Position numbers and translations under genes: made by a program. DNA of 39,897 nt, from contig PNKY01000020.1 of the NCBI GenBank assembly GCA_013822765.1, positions 1 through 39,897 of the forward strand, given 5' to 3'. This stretch comes from Rhodospirillum sp. Lineage in GTDB: Bacteria > Pseudomonadota > Alphaproteobacteria > Dongiales > Dongiaceae. Below the pieces are notes generated by a model. That model saw only the letters and a list, made by a program, of their open reading frames with translations, ran no database searches and was not told where the DNA came from. Of the stretch, positions 26,856 to 36,221 are shown in pieces. Position 1 is the stretch's first letter; each line of letters begins with the position of its first letter.

Positions 26856-26958
26856 GTCATTCCGGGATGGTGCGTTAGCACCAGACCGCAGGTGCGCATT
26901 GCGCACCGGGGAATCTCGAGATTCCGGGTTCGATGCTTTGCATCGCCCCGGAATGACG
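26856..26958. repeat. Palindromic repeat (TGTCATTCCGGG family)
   Basis: Ends TGTCATTCCGGG and CCCCGGAATGACG pair. Internal small palindromes are GGTGCGCATTGCGCACC and ATCTCGAGAT. It is related to 18403-18547. It lies between the acyltransferase start and the DUF427 stop. Confidence 0.85.
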
Positions 26959-26959
26959 T

Positions 26960-27319
26960 TCAGGCAACCTCCTCAATGGTCACTTTGTCCGGATAGAACG
27001 CCAGATGGCCTGATATTTCCGCCATCGCCGGGAACGGCGTCTCATAGCTCCAGATCGAATTCTCCAGCGTCTTGCCGCCGGCACTGATGCTGAAATAATT
27101 CGCATCTCCCTTGTAGGGACAGTGCGTCACCCGGTCGGTCCGCGCCAACAGCGCCATATTGGCGTCGCTGCGCGGTACATATTGCACGGCGGGATAGCTC
27201 GCCTCTTTCAGCGTCAGGGCATGGGTGGTGTCGGCGATCACCACGCCGCCGGCGGAGACGCGGACCCGCTTCGGGTTTGCCGTAATCGTGATCGGGTGGT
27301 CGGGGCCGGGGAGTTTCAT
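26960..27319 (-). CDS. DUF427 domain-containing protein
   Basis: A 119-aa soluble protein. It has the whole DUF427 pattern: ITANPKRVRVSAGGVVIADT, then ALTLKEASYPAVQYVPRSD, the THCPYKGDANYFSI segment and the WSYETPFPAMAEISGHLAFYPD ending. The family has a small beta fold and no established biochemical role. The start at 27319 (MKLPGPDHPI) fits the family; the open frame upstream is unrelated sequence. It stands alone, divergent from bolA. Confidence 0.9.
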   Translation of the reverse strand: MKLPGPDHPITITANPKRVRVSAGGVVIADTTHALTLKEASYPAVQYVPRSDANMALLARTDRVTHCPYKGDANYFSISAGGKTLENSIWSYETPFPAMAEISGHLAFYPDKVTIEEVA

Positions 27320-27499
27320 GGGAATACAGCCTCTTCGGTCAGCCCGTTGTGATCGTGGGCCACGATCCCGGGGATTTGCAAGCATTGGATCGGGAATATA
27401 GTGCGACAGTGCGTGACGTAGAAGGGTACCCGGGCTAAGTTCTGCCGCGCCGCAGCGAAGCTGGCTGCGATTCGAAATGCCGGATTGGAGACCTGTTGG

Positions 27500-27754
27500 A
27501 TGCCGATGGACGCCCACGATATCGAATCGATGATCAAGGCAGCGATCCCCGACGCCGAGGTGACGATCCGCGATCTGGCCGGCGATGGCGACCATTATGC
27601 CGCAACCGTGATCTCGGAGTCGTTTCGCGGCAAATCCCGGGTCCAGCAGCATCAGATCGTCTATCAGTCGCTGAAGGGCCAGATGGGCGGGGTGCTGCAC
27701 GCGCTGGCGCTGCAGACCGGGGTACCTGGCGGACCCGGGGTGCCTGAGACCTAG
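27500..27754 (+). CDS. bolA: BolA family protein
   Basis: An 84-aa partner of CGFS monothiol glutaredoxins in iron-sulfur cluster delivery and iron sensing. The family fold is visible: ESMIKAAIPDAEVTIRDL, then DGDHYAATVISESFRGKS and the VQQHQIVYQSLKGQMGGVLHAL helix with the conserved His. A GGAG site at 27487-27490 supports ATG 27500; ATG 27506 is an alternative. The short Gly/Pro-rich tail follows the family. The likely partner gene grxD lies 10 kb downstream rather than next door. LtrA follows after 26 bases. Confidence 0.93.
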   Translation: MPMDAHDIESMIKAAIPDAEVTIRDLAGDGDHYAATVISESFRGKSRVQQHQIVYQSLKGQMGGVLHALALQTGVPGGPGVPET

Positions 27755-27780
27755 TCGGGCCGGGGCGCGGGGGCAGGGCG

Positions 27781-28986
27781 ATGGCGACGGACGGGCATCG
27801 CGGCGCGCTGTATCGGGTGAACGCGCCGCACCAGCACAGTCGCGTCACCTATGCCGAACTGTTTTTCGACCTGGTTTTCGTTTTCGCGGTCACGCAGATC
27901 TCCCACACGCTGCTCGCGCACTTCACCCCGTCAGGCGTGCTGCAGACGACCCTGCTGTTCCTGGCGGTATGGTGGGTGTGGGTTTTCACCTCCTGGATCA
28001 CCAACTGGCTCAATCCGGAAATGACACCGGTCCGGATCCTGCTGTTTGCGCTGATGCTCGGCGGGCTCGTGCTCTCCACGTCAATTCCGCAGGCCTTTGA
28101 ATCGCGGGGACTGTGGTTCGCCATCGCCTATGCGTCGATGCAGGTCGGCAAGACCGTCTTCCTGTGGGTCTCGACGCCGACTTCGCAACCGCTGGCGCGC
28201 ATGAATGCGATCCGCATTACGGCATGGCTGTCGATGTCGTCGGTATTCTGGATTGCCGGCGGCTTTGCGGAGGGACAGTCACGGCTGCTGCTGTGGGCCG
28301 TGGCGCTCGGTATCGAATACATCTCGGCGGCGGCGCGGTTCTGGATCCCGAAATACGGCGCGTCGCAGGTCACCGATTGGGAGGTCGAGGGCGGACACAT
28401 GGCGGAGCGCTTCGCGCTGTTCGTCATCATCGCGCTCGGCGAATCCATCATCGTAACCGGTGCGACATTTGCCGAACTGACCTGGACCACCGAGACGGTC
28501 GGCGCGTTCGCATCGAGCTTCGTCGGCGCGCTGGCGATGTGGTGGATTTATTTCCACAAGGGCGCGGAAGCCGGCTCCGAACAGATTTCAAGAGCCCGCG
28601 ATCCGGGACGGCTGGCGCGGCTGGCCTACACCTATATGCATATGCCGATCGTGGCCGGCATCATTATCACGGCGGTGGCCGATGAACTCGTGCTCAAGCA
28701 TCCCGGCGGCCATTCCGATTCCAAGACGGTGCTGAGCGCGATCGGCGGACCGCTATTGTTCCTGCTCGGAACCATCCTGTTCAAACAGACGGTTCGCGGA
28801 TTTCTGCAACTGTCGCACGGCGCCGGCATCATCGCGCTCGGCATCCTGGCCTGGTTCGCCGCCGAACTGTCACCGCTGGTGCTGTCGATGCTGACCACTG
28901 CGATCATGGTCATTGTCGCGGTGTGGGAGTCGCTCTCGCTGAAGTCGGGACCGGTCGGACCTGCGTCCACGCACAGCAGCGCATGA
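27781..28986 (+). CDS. Low temperature requirement protein A (LtrA) family membrane protein
   Basis: A 401-aa inner-membrane protein with about eleven helices. The N-terminal motif VTYAELFFDLVFVFAVTQIS is the clearest LtrA signature. Others are FVIIALGESIIVTGA and a C-terminal helix run starting LSAIGGPLLFLLGTILF. LtrA was named from a Listeria mutant unable to grow in the cold; its biochemical role is not settled. It lies 26 bases after bolA and may be co-transcribed with it. It is convergent with the lone adaptor gene. Confidence 0.9.
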   Translation: MATDGHRGALYRVNAPHQHSRVTYAELFFDLVFVFAVTQISHTLLAHFTPSGVLQTTLLFLAVWWVWVFTSWITNWLNPEMTPVRILLFALMLGGLVLSTSIPQAFESRGLWFAIAYASMQVGKTVFLWVSTPTSQPLARMNAIRITAWLSMSSVFWIAGGFAEGQSRLLLWAVALGIEYISAAARFWIPKYGASQVTDWEVEGGHMAERFALFVIIALGESIIVTGATFAELTWTTETVGAFASSFVGALAMWWIYFHKGAEAGSEQISRARDPGRLARLAYTYMHMPIVAGIIITAVADELVLKHPGGHSDSKTVLSAIGGPLLFLLGTILFKQTVRGFLQLSHGAGIIALGILAWFAAELSPLVLSMLTTAIMVIVAVWESLSLKSGPVGPASTHSSA

Positions 28987-29088
28987 ACCGCTGACACGGC
29001 GCGCGGGACACTCAGAGGCGATATTCGCTAGCCGGCCGAGCGAAATCTCAAAGCGGCGAAGCCGTTGCTGGTGACGAATTGGTGTTTG

Positions 29089-30327
29089 TCAGCTGCTGGA
29101 CGGCCGGTCGGTGAAGAGGCTGCCTTTTGTAACGATCTGCTCGCCCGGTTCCAGACCCTGCACTTCAACGAGATTGCCCTTGCTCTGACCGGTCTTGACC
29201 AGGCGAAGTTCAATCGTCTTGTCGGCGTGCGCGACCCAGACCCTGGCCTGGTCGCCCTCGTAGCTGAGCGCCTGCTTCGGAACGCCGACCGAAATCCGAT
29301 CGCCCGGGGCGTAGATGGTCACCGTGGCGAACATTTCCGGTTTCAATTGCCCGGCGGAATTATCCACCGTGGCCCGGACCATCAGCCGGCGGGTGGCTGG
29401 ATCAATCGCGGCCGCGACGTAGCCGATGCGGCCGGTGAGCGTGCGGCCGGGCAATGCCGGCAGGCTGAACGTCAATTCATGCCCGAGCGCGACCTCGTCT
29501 GCTTCCGTCTCCCGTACAAACGCGGTGAGCCAGACGGTTGAAAGATCGGCGATCACAAATACCGGCTCGCTGGCGCCGGCGTTGACGTATTGACCGGGGC
29601 CCATCTTGCGCTGCACGACCGTACCCGCGATCGGCGAGAAGACGGAGGTTTCCGGATCGATGCGGCCGTTTTCCTGAAAGGCGGCTATCGCGTCGTCGGT
29701 CAGGCCCAGGATTCGCAACTTGTTGCGCGCCGCTTCCAATGTCGTTTGCGACAAGCGCAGATCGTTCTGGGCCTGGATCAAAGTGGCCTGCGCCTGCTGA
29801 TAGTCTTTGAGCGGGACGGCCTTGCCCTCGAAAAGATCCCTGGCGCGCTGATCCTGCAGTTGGGCAAGGACGAGCTGCGACCTGGCCTTGTTCAGGGTGC
29901 CGACGGCGGCCACAAAATCGTTCTGTGCCTGAACTTTATCGGCGGCCTCGATCACGAACAGCCGCTGCCCCTGCGTGACGCTGTCGCCCGGCTGCGCCAG
30001 CAATCTGGTGACCCGGCCGGCATAGGGCGAGAACACGGGTGTCGAGCGATCATCATCGACCGCGATCTTGCCTTCGGTGACATGCTCGGTGTGGAAGGCT
30101 CGTTCACTCACGGGCTGAATGGTCAGGCTGGCCCATTCGGCCGGGGTCGGGGTGTAGCGCCGCGATCCCTGCCGGGATTGGCTCGACATCTCGGAATTAT
30201 CGATCAGTGCTGTTCGCGGATAGAGCAGTCCGGCAACGGCAACCAGGCCAGCCGCCATCAAGGCCACGCCAATGGCCAGCCGTTGACGGCTGATCAACCG
30301 AAACCTGGTGACAATTTCAGTCAGCAT
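29089..30327 (-). CDS. RND efflux periplasmic adaptor subunit (lone copy)
   Basis: A 412-aa membrane-fusion protein. An N-terminal membrane anchor (RLAIGVALMAAGLVAVAGLL) is followed by the lipoyl halves (VFSPYAGRVTRLLAQPGDSVTQG and FSPIAGTVVQRKMGPGQYV), a helical hairpin between them, and beta-barrel and membrane-proximal domains. It resembles the CzcB/CusB adaptors and is related to the product of 30618, from which it is divergent. No pump gene follows on its own strand; the next gene is the convergent ltrA-like gene. It may serve the CzcA-like pump at 31827 or an unlinked pump. Confidence 0.88.
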   Translation of the reverse strand: MLTEIVTRFRLISRQRLAIGVALMAAGLVAVAGLLYPRTALIDNSEMSSQSRQGSRRYTPTPAEWASLTIQPVSERAFHTEHVTEGKIAVDDDRSTPVFSPYAGRVTRLLAQPGDSVTQGQRLFVIEAADKVQAQNDFVAAVGTLNKARSQLVLAQLQDQRARDLFEGKAVPLKDYQQAQATLIQAQNDLRLSQTTLEAARNKLRILGLTDDAIAAFQENGRIDPETSVFSPIAGTVVQRKMGPGQYVNAGASEPVFVIADLSTVWLTAFVRETEADEVALGHELTFSLPALPGRTLTGRIGYVAAAIDPATRRLMVRATVDNSAGQLKPEMFATVTIYAPGDRISVGVPKQALSYEGDQARVWVAHADKTIELRLVKTGQSKGNLVEVQGLEPGEQIVTKGSLFTDRPSSS

Positions 30328-30617
30328 TGACCCTCAGGGGCTGATGGCTGGGGCCGTTCTAGCCCTTGCAGTGAGCGCTCGCAAACCATGTTTTCGGCCA
30401 CGTCGGAGCTTGTTGCCGCCGTTCCCGTACGTCGCACTGCAACCGTTGCCTTCGGCCGTTCGCATTTGTTACTGGCGAAAGATGGCAACGTCCGCTATGC
30501 GTCCCGGTCGCGGCGGTCCTGGTTCTCGATCCGACCAGTGCTACGTCCGCACGTGCAAAAAGACGTAAACACCCGAACGAAACTCTAAGTAGAAATACGA
30601 GGGGAGGGCACCGATTC

Positions 30618-31805
30618 ATGGCGGATTCGATCGCTGCCGCATCGTTACTGCGTAGTCTGACGGCAGTGCTGTTCGCCATCGTGCTGACGACATCGTTTGC
30701 GTCGGCCGACGGCACCACGAAAGGGGCCGATTTCGTCCGTGTCGTCGCCGACCAGATGCATCAGCTCGAGGTGGTGAAGGTCAAGCCCCACGCGTTTCTC
30801 GACCAGCGGTCCGCGATCGGCCAGATCGCATTCAACGAGGATGCCAGCACCATGGTGCTGACGCCGTTCTCGGGCCGGGTCATCCGGCTGATCGCCAAGG
30901 TCGGCGATCGGGTCAAGCGCGGCGATCCGCTGCTGGAAATCGACAGCCCCGAGCAAGTGCTGCCGCAGAACGACTTCATCGCCGCCCAAACCGCCAGAAA
31001 CAAGGCGCGCTCCCAGCTCAATCTGGCGCAGATCGTCGAGAAGCGCGCCCGTGATCTCTATGAGGGCAAGGCTGCGCCGTTCAAGGATTTGCAGCAGGCC
31101 GAGGCGCAGCTTGCCGCCGCCGAGAGCGACATGCGTTCGGCCGACTCGGCGTTTGAAGCCGCCCGCATTCGCCTGCGCATCCTCGGCCGCACCGATGCGG
31201 AAGTTCTGGAACTCGAGCAGCAGGGCACCATCAGCCGCATCACCCGGATCAGCGCGCCGATCGACGGCACCGTCATCGCGCGCAAGGTCGGTCCAGGGCA
31301 ATACGTCAAGGCCGATTCCGGCGAGGCGCTGTATGTGATCGCCGATCTCTCGACGATGTGGCTGAAGGCCCAGATCTTCGAGCAGGACATCGCGTTTGTG
31401 CGGGTTGGCCAGGTTATCGAGGCCAAGGTTGCGGCCTCGCCGAACCGGACCTTCACAGCGCGTATCGCCAATATCAGCTCGGCTTCGGACATGAGCACGC
31501 GCCGTGTCATGGTGCGTTCGGAGATCGGCAATCCGGACGGCGCGCTCAAGTCCGATATGTTCGCGAGCTTCAAGATCGGGGTTGAGGCAGGCGCGCCAAC
31601 GCCGGCGGTACCGACCGTCGCAGTGATCCGCGAAGGCGACGTTGCGACGGTGTGGGTCGAGACCGAACCGATGCTGCTCAAGCGCCGCGTGGTCGAGATC
31701 GGAATGCAGCAGGACAACCTGACCCAGATTCGCAGCGGTCTCGCGATCGGCGAATTGGTCGTCTCGCGTGGCGCAATCTTTGTCGACAATGAGTGGCGTC
31801 AATGA
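30618..31805 (+). CDS. Heavy-metal efflux RND periplasmic adaptor (CzcB-like)
   Basis: A 395-aa periplasmic adaptor linking an inner-membrane RND pump to an outer-membrane channel. A signal peptide is seen (SLTAVLFAIVLTTSFASAD). The lipoyl halves are VLTPFSGRVIRLIAKVGDRVKRG and ISAPIDGTVIARKVGPGQYV, joined by a helical hairpin, and the C-terminal domains follow (DNLTQIRSGLAIGELVVSRGA). A GAGGGGAGGG ribosome site precedes the ATG. It is 21 bases before the pump gene, so they form one operon. There is no Met/His-rich metal-binding N-terminus like that of CusB. No TolC-type outer-membrane gene lies within the window. Confidence 0.92.
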   Translation: MADSIAAASLLRSLTAVLFAIVLTTSFASADGTTKGADFVRVVADQMHQLEVVKVKPHAFLDQRSAIGQIAFNEDASTMVLTPFSGRVIRLIAKVGDRVKRGDPLLEIDSPEQVLPQNDFIAAQTARNKARSQLNLAQIVEKRARDLYEGKAAPFKDLQQAEAQLAAAESDMRSADSAFEAARIRLRILGRTDAEVLELEQQGTISRITRISAPIDGTVIARKVGPGQYVKADSGEALYVIADLSTMWLKAQIFEQDIAFVRVGQVIEAKVAASPNRTFTARIANISSASDMSTRRVMVRSEIGNPDGALKSDMFASFKIGVEAGAPTPAVPTVAVIREGDVATVWVETEPMLLKRRVVEIGMQQDNLTQIRSGLAIGELVVSRGAIFVDNEWRQ

Positions 31806-31826
31806 GCCGCCGGGCCGGAACCATTC

Positions 31827-34800
31827 ATGCTGCGTAGTCTGATAGCGTTCTGCCTGTCCCGGCGGCTTCTGGTGATGGTTGCGTTCGCAGCCTTTCTCGG
31901 TTTCGGTTTCGTCGCCTTCACGATGCTCAACATCGAGGCCTTCCCGGATCCGGCGCCGCCGATCATCGAGATCATCGCTCAGCAGCAGGGCCAGTCCCCC
32001 GAGGAAGTCGAGCGTTACATCACGATCCCGATCGAGATCGCGGTCGCCAGCACGCCGGGCCTCAAGTTCATCCGTTCCAACACGGTCTATGGGCTCGGTT
32101 TCATCCGCCTGCAGTTCGAATACGGCCGCGACTATCATTTCGTTCGTCAGCAGACCATCAACCGGCTGAAGGATGTGGCGCTGCCGGCCGGCGTCGTGCC
32201 GGTGATTTCACCCGCCGGAGGCATCAGCGAGATCTTCCGCTACGAGCTGGTGGGGCCGCCGGGCATGGACGTCATGCGGCTCAAGACGCTGCAGGACTGG
32301 GTGGTCGAACGCAAGCTGCGCATCGTGGCGGGGGTCGCCGACGTCGCGGTGCTCGGTGGCAAAACCAAGGAGTTCCAGGCCGAGATCAATCTCGACCGCA
32401 TGATGGCCTATGGGCTGACCCTGCCGCAGATCATGACCGCGATTTCGGCGAGCAATTCGAATGTGGGCGGCCGCACGATCGCGATCGGCGAACAGTCCGT
32501 CAACGTCCGCAGCATCGGCGTCATCACTTCGCTGGACGATATCGGCAATATCGTGCTGACCCAGCAGGGCGGCGTGCCCGTGCTGGTGTCGGATGTCGCC
32601 AAGGTGCAGATCGGCTACGCGCCCAGGCTCGGTCTGGCCGGCCGCGACGATAAGACCGACGTCGTCACCGGTATCGTCCTGATGCAGAAATTCGAACGCA
32701 CCATGGACGTGGTCAAGCGCGTCCGTGCGGCCGTCGAGCACATCAATACCGATGGATCGCTGCCGCCCGGCGTCAAGATCGTGCCGTTCTACGATCGCGG
32801 CGACCTCGTCGCGATCACGGTGCAGACGGTGCTGCATAATCTGTTGTTCGGTGTTGCCCTGATCTTCCTGATCCAATGGGTCTTCCTCGGCGACCTGCGC
32901 TGCGCGGTAATCGTCTCGGCGACGATTCCGGTGGCGCTGTTCCTGGCGGTGATGATCACGGTGATGCGCGGGGAGTCCGCGAATCTGCTGTCGGTCGGCG
33001 CCATCGATCTCGGCATCATCGTCGACGGCACCGTGATCATGGTGGAAAATATCTTTCGCCATATCGCCCACAATACGCCGGGCGTGCAGAAGGATCGCGA
33101 GTCGATACTCAGCGACAAGCTGCACCGGGTCCTGACCGGTGCGATTGAGGTCGACAAGGCGATCCTGTTTTCGGTGATCATTACCATCGCAGCATTCCTG
33201 CCGCTGTTCACGATGCAGGGCGTGGAGGGCCAGATCTTCGGGCCGATGGCGCGGACCTATGCCTATGCGTTGATAGGCGCCGTCATCGCAACCTTCACCA
33301 TCACGCCGGTGCTGGCGTCGATCCTGCTGCCGGCACATGTCCAGGAAGTTGAAACCTTCGTGGTTCGACATCTCCGCCGCGTCTACCAGGCCGTTCTGGT
33401 GCGCGCGGTTCGCAACTATCGCCGCGCGGCGGCCATTGCCGCGGTGTTTCTGGTGCTGTGCCTCAGTCTTGGAATGCGGCTCGGCACCGAGTTCCTGCCC
33501 AAGCTGGAAGAGGGCAACCTCTGGATCCGGGCCGTGATGCCGCCGACCATCACGCTGGAGGCCGGGATGGATACGGTGACCAGGATCCGCGCCATCATAT
33601 CGAGCTATGCGCCGGTGCAGACGGTGTTTTCCGAACAGGGCCGCGGCGAAGAGGGCACCGATCCCGACGGCTCGTTTCTCGCCGAGTTCTTTGTTCCGCT
33701 CAAACCGGCCAGCACGTGGCCGAAGGGAACGACCAAGGAGCAGATGGTCAAGCACATGAGCGAGCGGCTCAACCGCGAATTCGTGGGCATCGACTTCAAT
33801 TTCTCGCAATATATCCAGGACAATATCGAGGAAGCCGTCTCCGGGGTGAAGGGCGAGAACGCGATCAAGATCTTCGGCAAGGATCTCATCGAACTGGAAC
33901 GGCTTTCCAAGTCCGTGAAGACCGAACTTTCGGGTGTCCGCGGCGTCGCCGATCCCGCCAGTTTCAATCTGCTCGGCCAGCCTAACCTGGTGGTCCGGAT
34001 CGATCGCGCCAAGGCCGCGCGCTACGGTTTCTCCGTCAGCGACATCAATTCCGTGGTGCAGGCCGCGATCGGCGGCCAGGAAGTCTCCAAGGTCTATGAA
34101 GGCGAGATGATCTTCGCGCTGACCGTCCGCCTGGCGCCGGAATTCCGCAGGGATGTCGATGCCATCAGCGCGATCCCGGTCGCGTTGCCGAATTCGGATC
34201 CGAAGGCGCCGACCGCCTATATCCGGCTCGGCGATCTCGGCGAGGTCAAGCTCGTCAGCGGCGCGGCCTATATCTATCGCGAGAACAGCCAGCGCTTCAT
34301 CCCGCTGAAATACAGCGTCCGCGACCGCGATCTCGGCTCCACCGTGCTCGAGGCCCAGGAGCGGATCCAGAAGAATGTGCCGCTTCCACAAGGCTACTCG
34401 CTCGACTGGTCGGGCGAATACGGCGCCCTGGTCGACGCCAAGAAGCGGCTCGCGCTGATCGTGCCGCTCAGCCTGCTGCTGATCCTGATGCTGCTATACA
34501 GCCTGTTCAACTCGATACGGGACAGTCTGCTGGCGCTGTCGGGTATTCCGTTCGCGGTGGCCGGCGGAATTCTCGGGCTCTATGTCGCCGGCCTGAATTT
34601 CAGCGTGTCCGCCGCGGTCGGGTTCATTTCGCTGTTCGGCGTGTCGGCGATGGATGGCATCCTGCTGATGTCCTATATCCGCCGCGACATCGACGAGGGC
34701 ATGGGTACGGAAGATGCGATCATCCGCGCTTCCGAAACCCGGATGCGGCAGATCTTCATGACCGGACTGTCGGCGTGCATCGGGCTCGTTCCGGCCGCGT

Positions 34801-34964
34801 TCTCGACCGGGATCGGCTCGCAGGTACAGCAGCCGCTGGCCTGCGTCATCGTCGGCGGCATGCTGCTGTCGCCGATCTGCAGCCTGCTGGTGATCCCGGT
34901 ATTGGCGCGCCTGTGCATGCCGACGATCAAGACCGGCATGGTCCGGGAGGCTACGCAGCATTAG
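31827..34964 (+). CDS. CzcA-type heavy-metal efflux RND transporter
   Basis: A 1045-aa inner-membrane proton antiporter of the HME-RND class, which exports divalent metal ions to the periplasm or outside. The first helix (LLVMVAFAAFLGFGFVAFTML) is followed by the family PDPAPPIIEI and SPEEVERYITIPIE segments. Transmembrane helix 4 carries the conserved charged residues Asp394, Asp400 and Glu407 in DLGIIVDGTVIMVEN, with the same 6- and 7-residue spacing as in CzcA of Cupriavidus. The second half repeats the pattern (FISLFGVSAMDGILLMSYI). The Met residues of Cu/Ag-specific CusA are not in the expected setting, so Zn/Co/Cd/Ni is more likely than copper or silver; the exact metal is inference. 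Confidence 0.93.
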   Translation: MLRSLIAFCLSRRLLVMVAFAAFLGFGFVAFTMLNIEAFPDPAPPIIEIIAQQQGQSPEEVERYITIPIEIAVASTPGLKFIRSNTVYGLGFIRLQFEYGRDYHFVRQQTINRLKDVALPAGVVPVISPAGGISEIFRYELVGPPGMDVMRLKTLQDWVVERKLRIVAGVADVAVLGGKTKEFQAEINLDRMMAYGLTLPQIMTAISASNSNVGGRTIAIGEQSVNVRSIGVITSLDDIGNIVLTQQGGVPVLVSDVAKVQIGYAPRLGLAGRDDKTDVVTGIVLMQKFERTMDVVKRVRAAVEHINTDGSLPPGVKIVPFYDRGDLVAITVQTVLHNLLFGVALIFLIQWVFLGDLRCAVIVSATIPVALFLAVMITVMRGESANLLSVGAIDLGIIVDGTVIMVENIFRHIAHNTPGVQKDRESILSDKLHRVLTGAIEVDKAILFSVIITIAAFLPLFTMQGVEGQIFGPMARTYAYALIGAVIATFTITPVLASILLPAHVQEVETFVVRHLRRVYQAVLVRAVRNYRRAAAIAAVFLVLCLSLGMRLGTEFLPKLEEGNLWIRAVMPPTITLEAGMDTVTRIRAIISSYAPVQTVFSEQGRGEEGTDPDGSFLAEFFVPLKPASTWPKGTTKEQMVKHMSERLNREFVGIDFNFSQYIQDNIEEAVSGVKGENAIKIFGKDLIELERLSKSVKTELSGVRGVADPASFNLLGQPNLVVRIDRAKAARYGFSVSDINSVVQAAIGGQEVSKVYEGEMIFALTVRLAPEFRRDVDAISAIPVALPNSDPKAPTAYIRLGDLGEVKLVSGAAYIYRENSQRFIPLKYSVRDRDLGSTVLEAQERIQKNVPLPQGYSLDWSGEYGALVDAKKRLALIVPLSLLLILMLLYSLFNSIRDSLLALSGIPFAVAGGILGLYVAGLNFSVSAAVGFISLFGVSAMDGILLMSYIRRDIDEGMGTEDAIIRASETRMRQIFMTGLSACIGLVPAAFSTGIGSQVQQPLACVIVGGMLLSPICSLLVIPVLARLCMPTIKTGMVREATQH

Positions 34965-35009
34965 GTGCGAGATGACTTTTGGTTGAATCGGTGCCTGCGG
35001 ATTCGGTTT

Positions 35010-35130
35010 ACCTCTCCCCAGCGGGGAGAGGTCGATTTGCGCAGCAAATCGGGTGAGGGGGCGCTGCCCTAACGAGGGACCGTAACCCCTCACCCGGCGC
35101 TGCGCGCCGACCTCTCCCAGAGGGAGAGGT
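35010..35130. repeat. Palindromic repeat (ACCTCTCCC family)
   Basis: Ends ACCTCTCCCCAGCGGGGAGAGGT and ACCTCTCCCAGAGGGAGAGGT are each a small hairpin. Between them GGGTGAGGGG pairs with CCCCTCACCC, and a GATTTGCGCAGCAAATC hairpin is also present. It lies between the convergent RND pump and egtD genes. Confidence 0.9.
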
Positions 35131-35204
35131 GAAGTACGGCCCCGCTCCAGCTCGACCTAATCTCATCGCGCTCTAGGCGCGGCGTGGTCTTCCCCCGAGA
35201 ATTC

Positions 35205-36176
35205 TCAGTCCGACGCCACCAGCACGTGAACCGAGAACATCCTGTTCGCATCGGTCCATGATTGGCGCACCGTCCAGCCGGAGCCGCGCGCCAGCGCGGT
35301 GAAGCGGTCGAGGCTGTATTTGTAGCTGCTCTCGGTATGGATGGTTTCGCCGGGACGGAACGCGAAGCTATGGCCGAGCACCCGCACGGTCTGCGCCTTG
35401 CGGCTGATCAGGTGCATCTCGATGCGGTGACGCTCGCGATTGTAGATCGAGCGATGGGTGAATCCGGAAATGTCGAAATTGCCGCCGAGTTCGCGGTTGA
35501 TGCGGACCATCACGTTGAGATTGAAACGCGCGGTGACGCCGGCGGCGTCGTTATAGGCGTCATACAATACGCGCTCGTCCTTTTCGAGGTCGACACCGAT
35601 CACCATCTGTGCGCCGTGCCCGAGGATCTCGCGGGCGCTGCGCATGAACGCGCTGGCTTCATGCGGTTCGAAATTGCCGAGCGTCGAGCCCGGAAAAAAT
35701 CCGACCTTCGGCATGTCCTTGACGGCTTCGGGCAGGGCGAATGGTGCGGTGAAATCGGCGGTGACCGGATAGACGTCGAGATCGGGGAAATCCCGGCGCA
35801 GTGCGTCCGCCTGGGCCTTCAGGAATTCGCCGGATATATCGACGGGGACGTAGGCGCCGAACGCGCATTTTTCCAGCAGCAGCCGGACCTTGGTGGTGGC
35901 GCCGGCGCCGAATTCCACCAGGGCAGCACCCTTGGGGACGATCGAACCGATCTCGTCGGCCCGTTCGCGCAAGATCGCAAGTTCGGTGCGCGTCGGGTAA
36001 TATTCAGGAAGCACCGTGATCTGCTCGAACAGTTCGGAGCCCGCGGCGTCATAGAAGTATTTCGGCGACAGCCGTTTGGGATGCTGCGAGAGCCCTTCGA
36101 TGACGTCGCCGGCAAACGCCGAGGTCTGCTCGTCGAGATGATGCGCTTTGGCCAAAGCGGTGGCGTGCACATTCAT
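35205..36176 (-). CDS. egtD: L-histidine N-alpha-methyltransferase (ergothioneine synthesis)
   Basis: Trimethylates the alpha-amino group of histidine with SAM to form hercynine. The 323-aa length matches the mycobacterial enzyme (321 aa). The family segments are the N-terminal LSPKYFYDAAGSELFEQIT, the PEYYPTRTE substrate segment, the SAM-binding VEFGAGATTKVRLLL, then VPVDISGEFL and the FFPGSTLGNFEPHEA and VIGVDLEKDERVLYDAYND segments. It follows egtB after 45 bases, so both form an operon. There is no signal peptide; the enzyme is cytoplasmic. Confidence 0.96.
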   Translation of the reverse strand: MNVHATALAKAHHLDEQTSAFAGDVIEGLSQHPKRLSPKYFYDAAGSELFEQITVLPEYYPTRTELAILRERADEIGSIVPKGAALVEFGAGATTKVRLLLEKCAFGAYVPVDISGEFLKAQADALRRDFPDLDVYPVTADFTAPFALPEAVKDMPKVGFFPGSTLGNFEPHEASAFMRSAREILGHGAQMVIGVDLEKDERVLYDAYNDAAGVTARFNLNVMVRINRELGGNFDISGFTHRSIYNRERHRIEMHLISRKAQTVRVLGHSFAFRPGETIHTESSYKYSLDRFTALARGSGWTVRQSWTDANRMFSVHVLVASD

Positions 36177-36221
36177 GACATTCTCCTGGCCGCGCTTTCG
36201 GGCGCGATTGAGTCTGAAAGA

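Noticed and set aside
32208..34391. 727-codon open frame on the minus strand
   Set aside because: It is fully antisense to the CzcA-like pump and has a His/Asp/Arg-rich composition typical of such shadows.
31827..34964. Reading the RND pump as CusA (copper/silver)
   Set aside because: Helix 4 has the DxxxxxD pattern of divalent-metal pumps, and the adaptor lacks a Met-rich metal-binding N-terminus.
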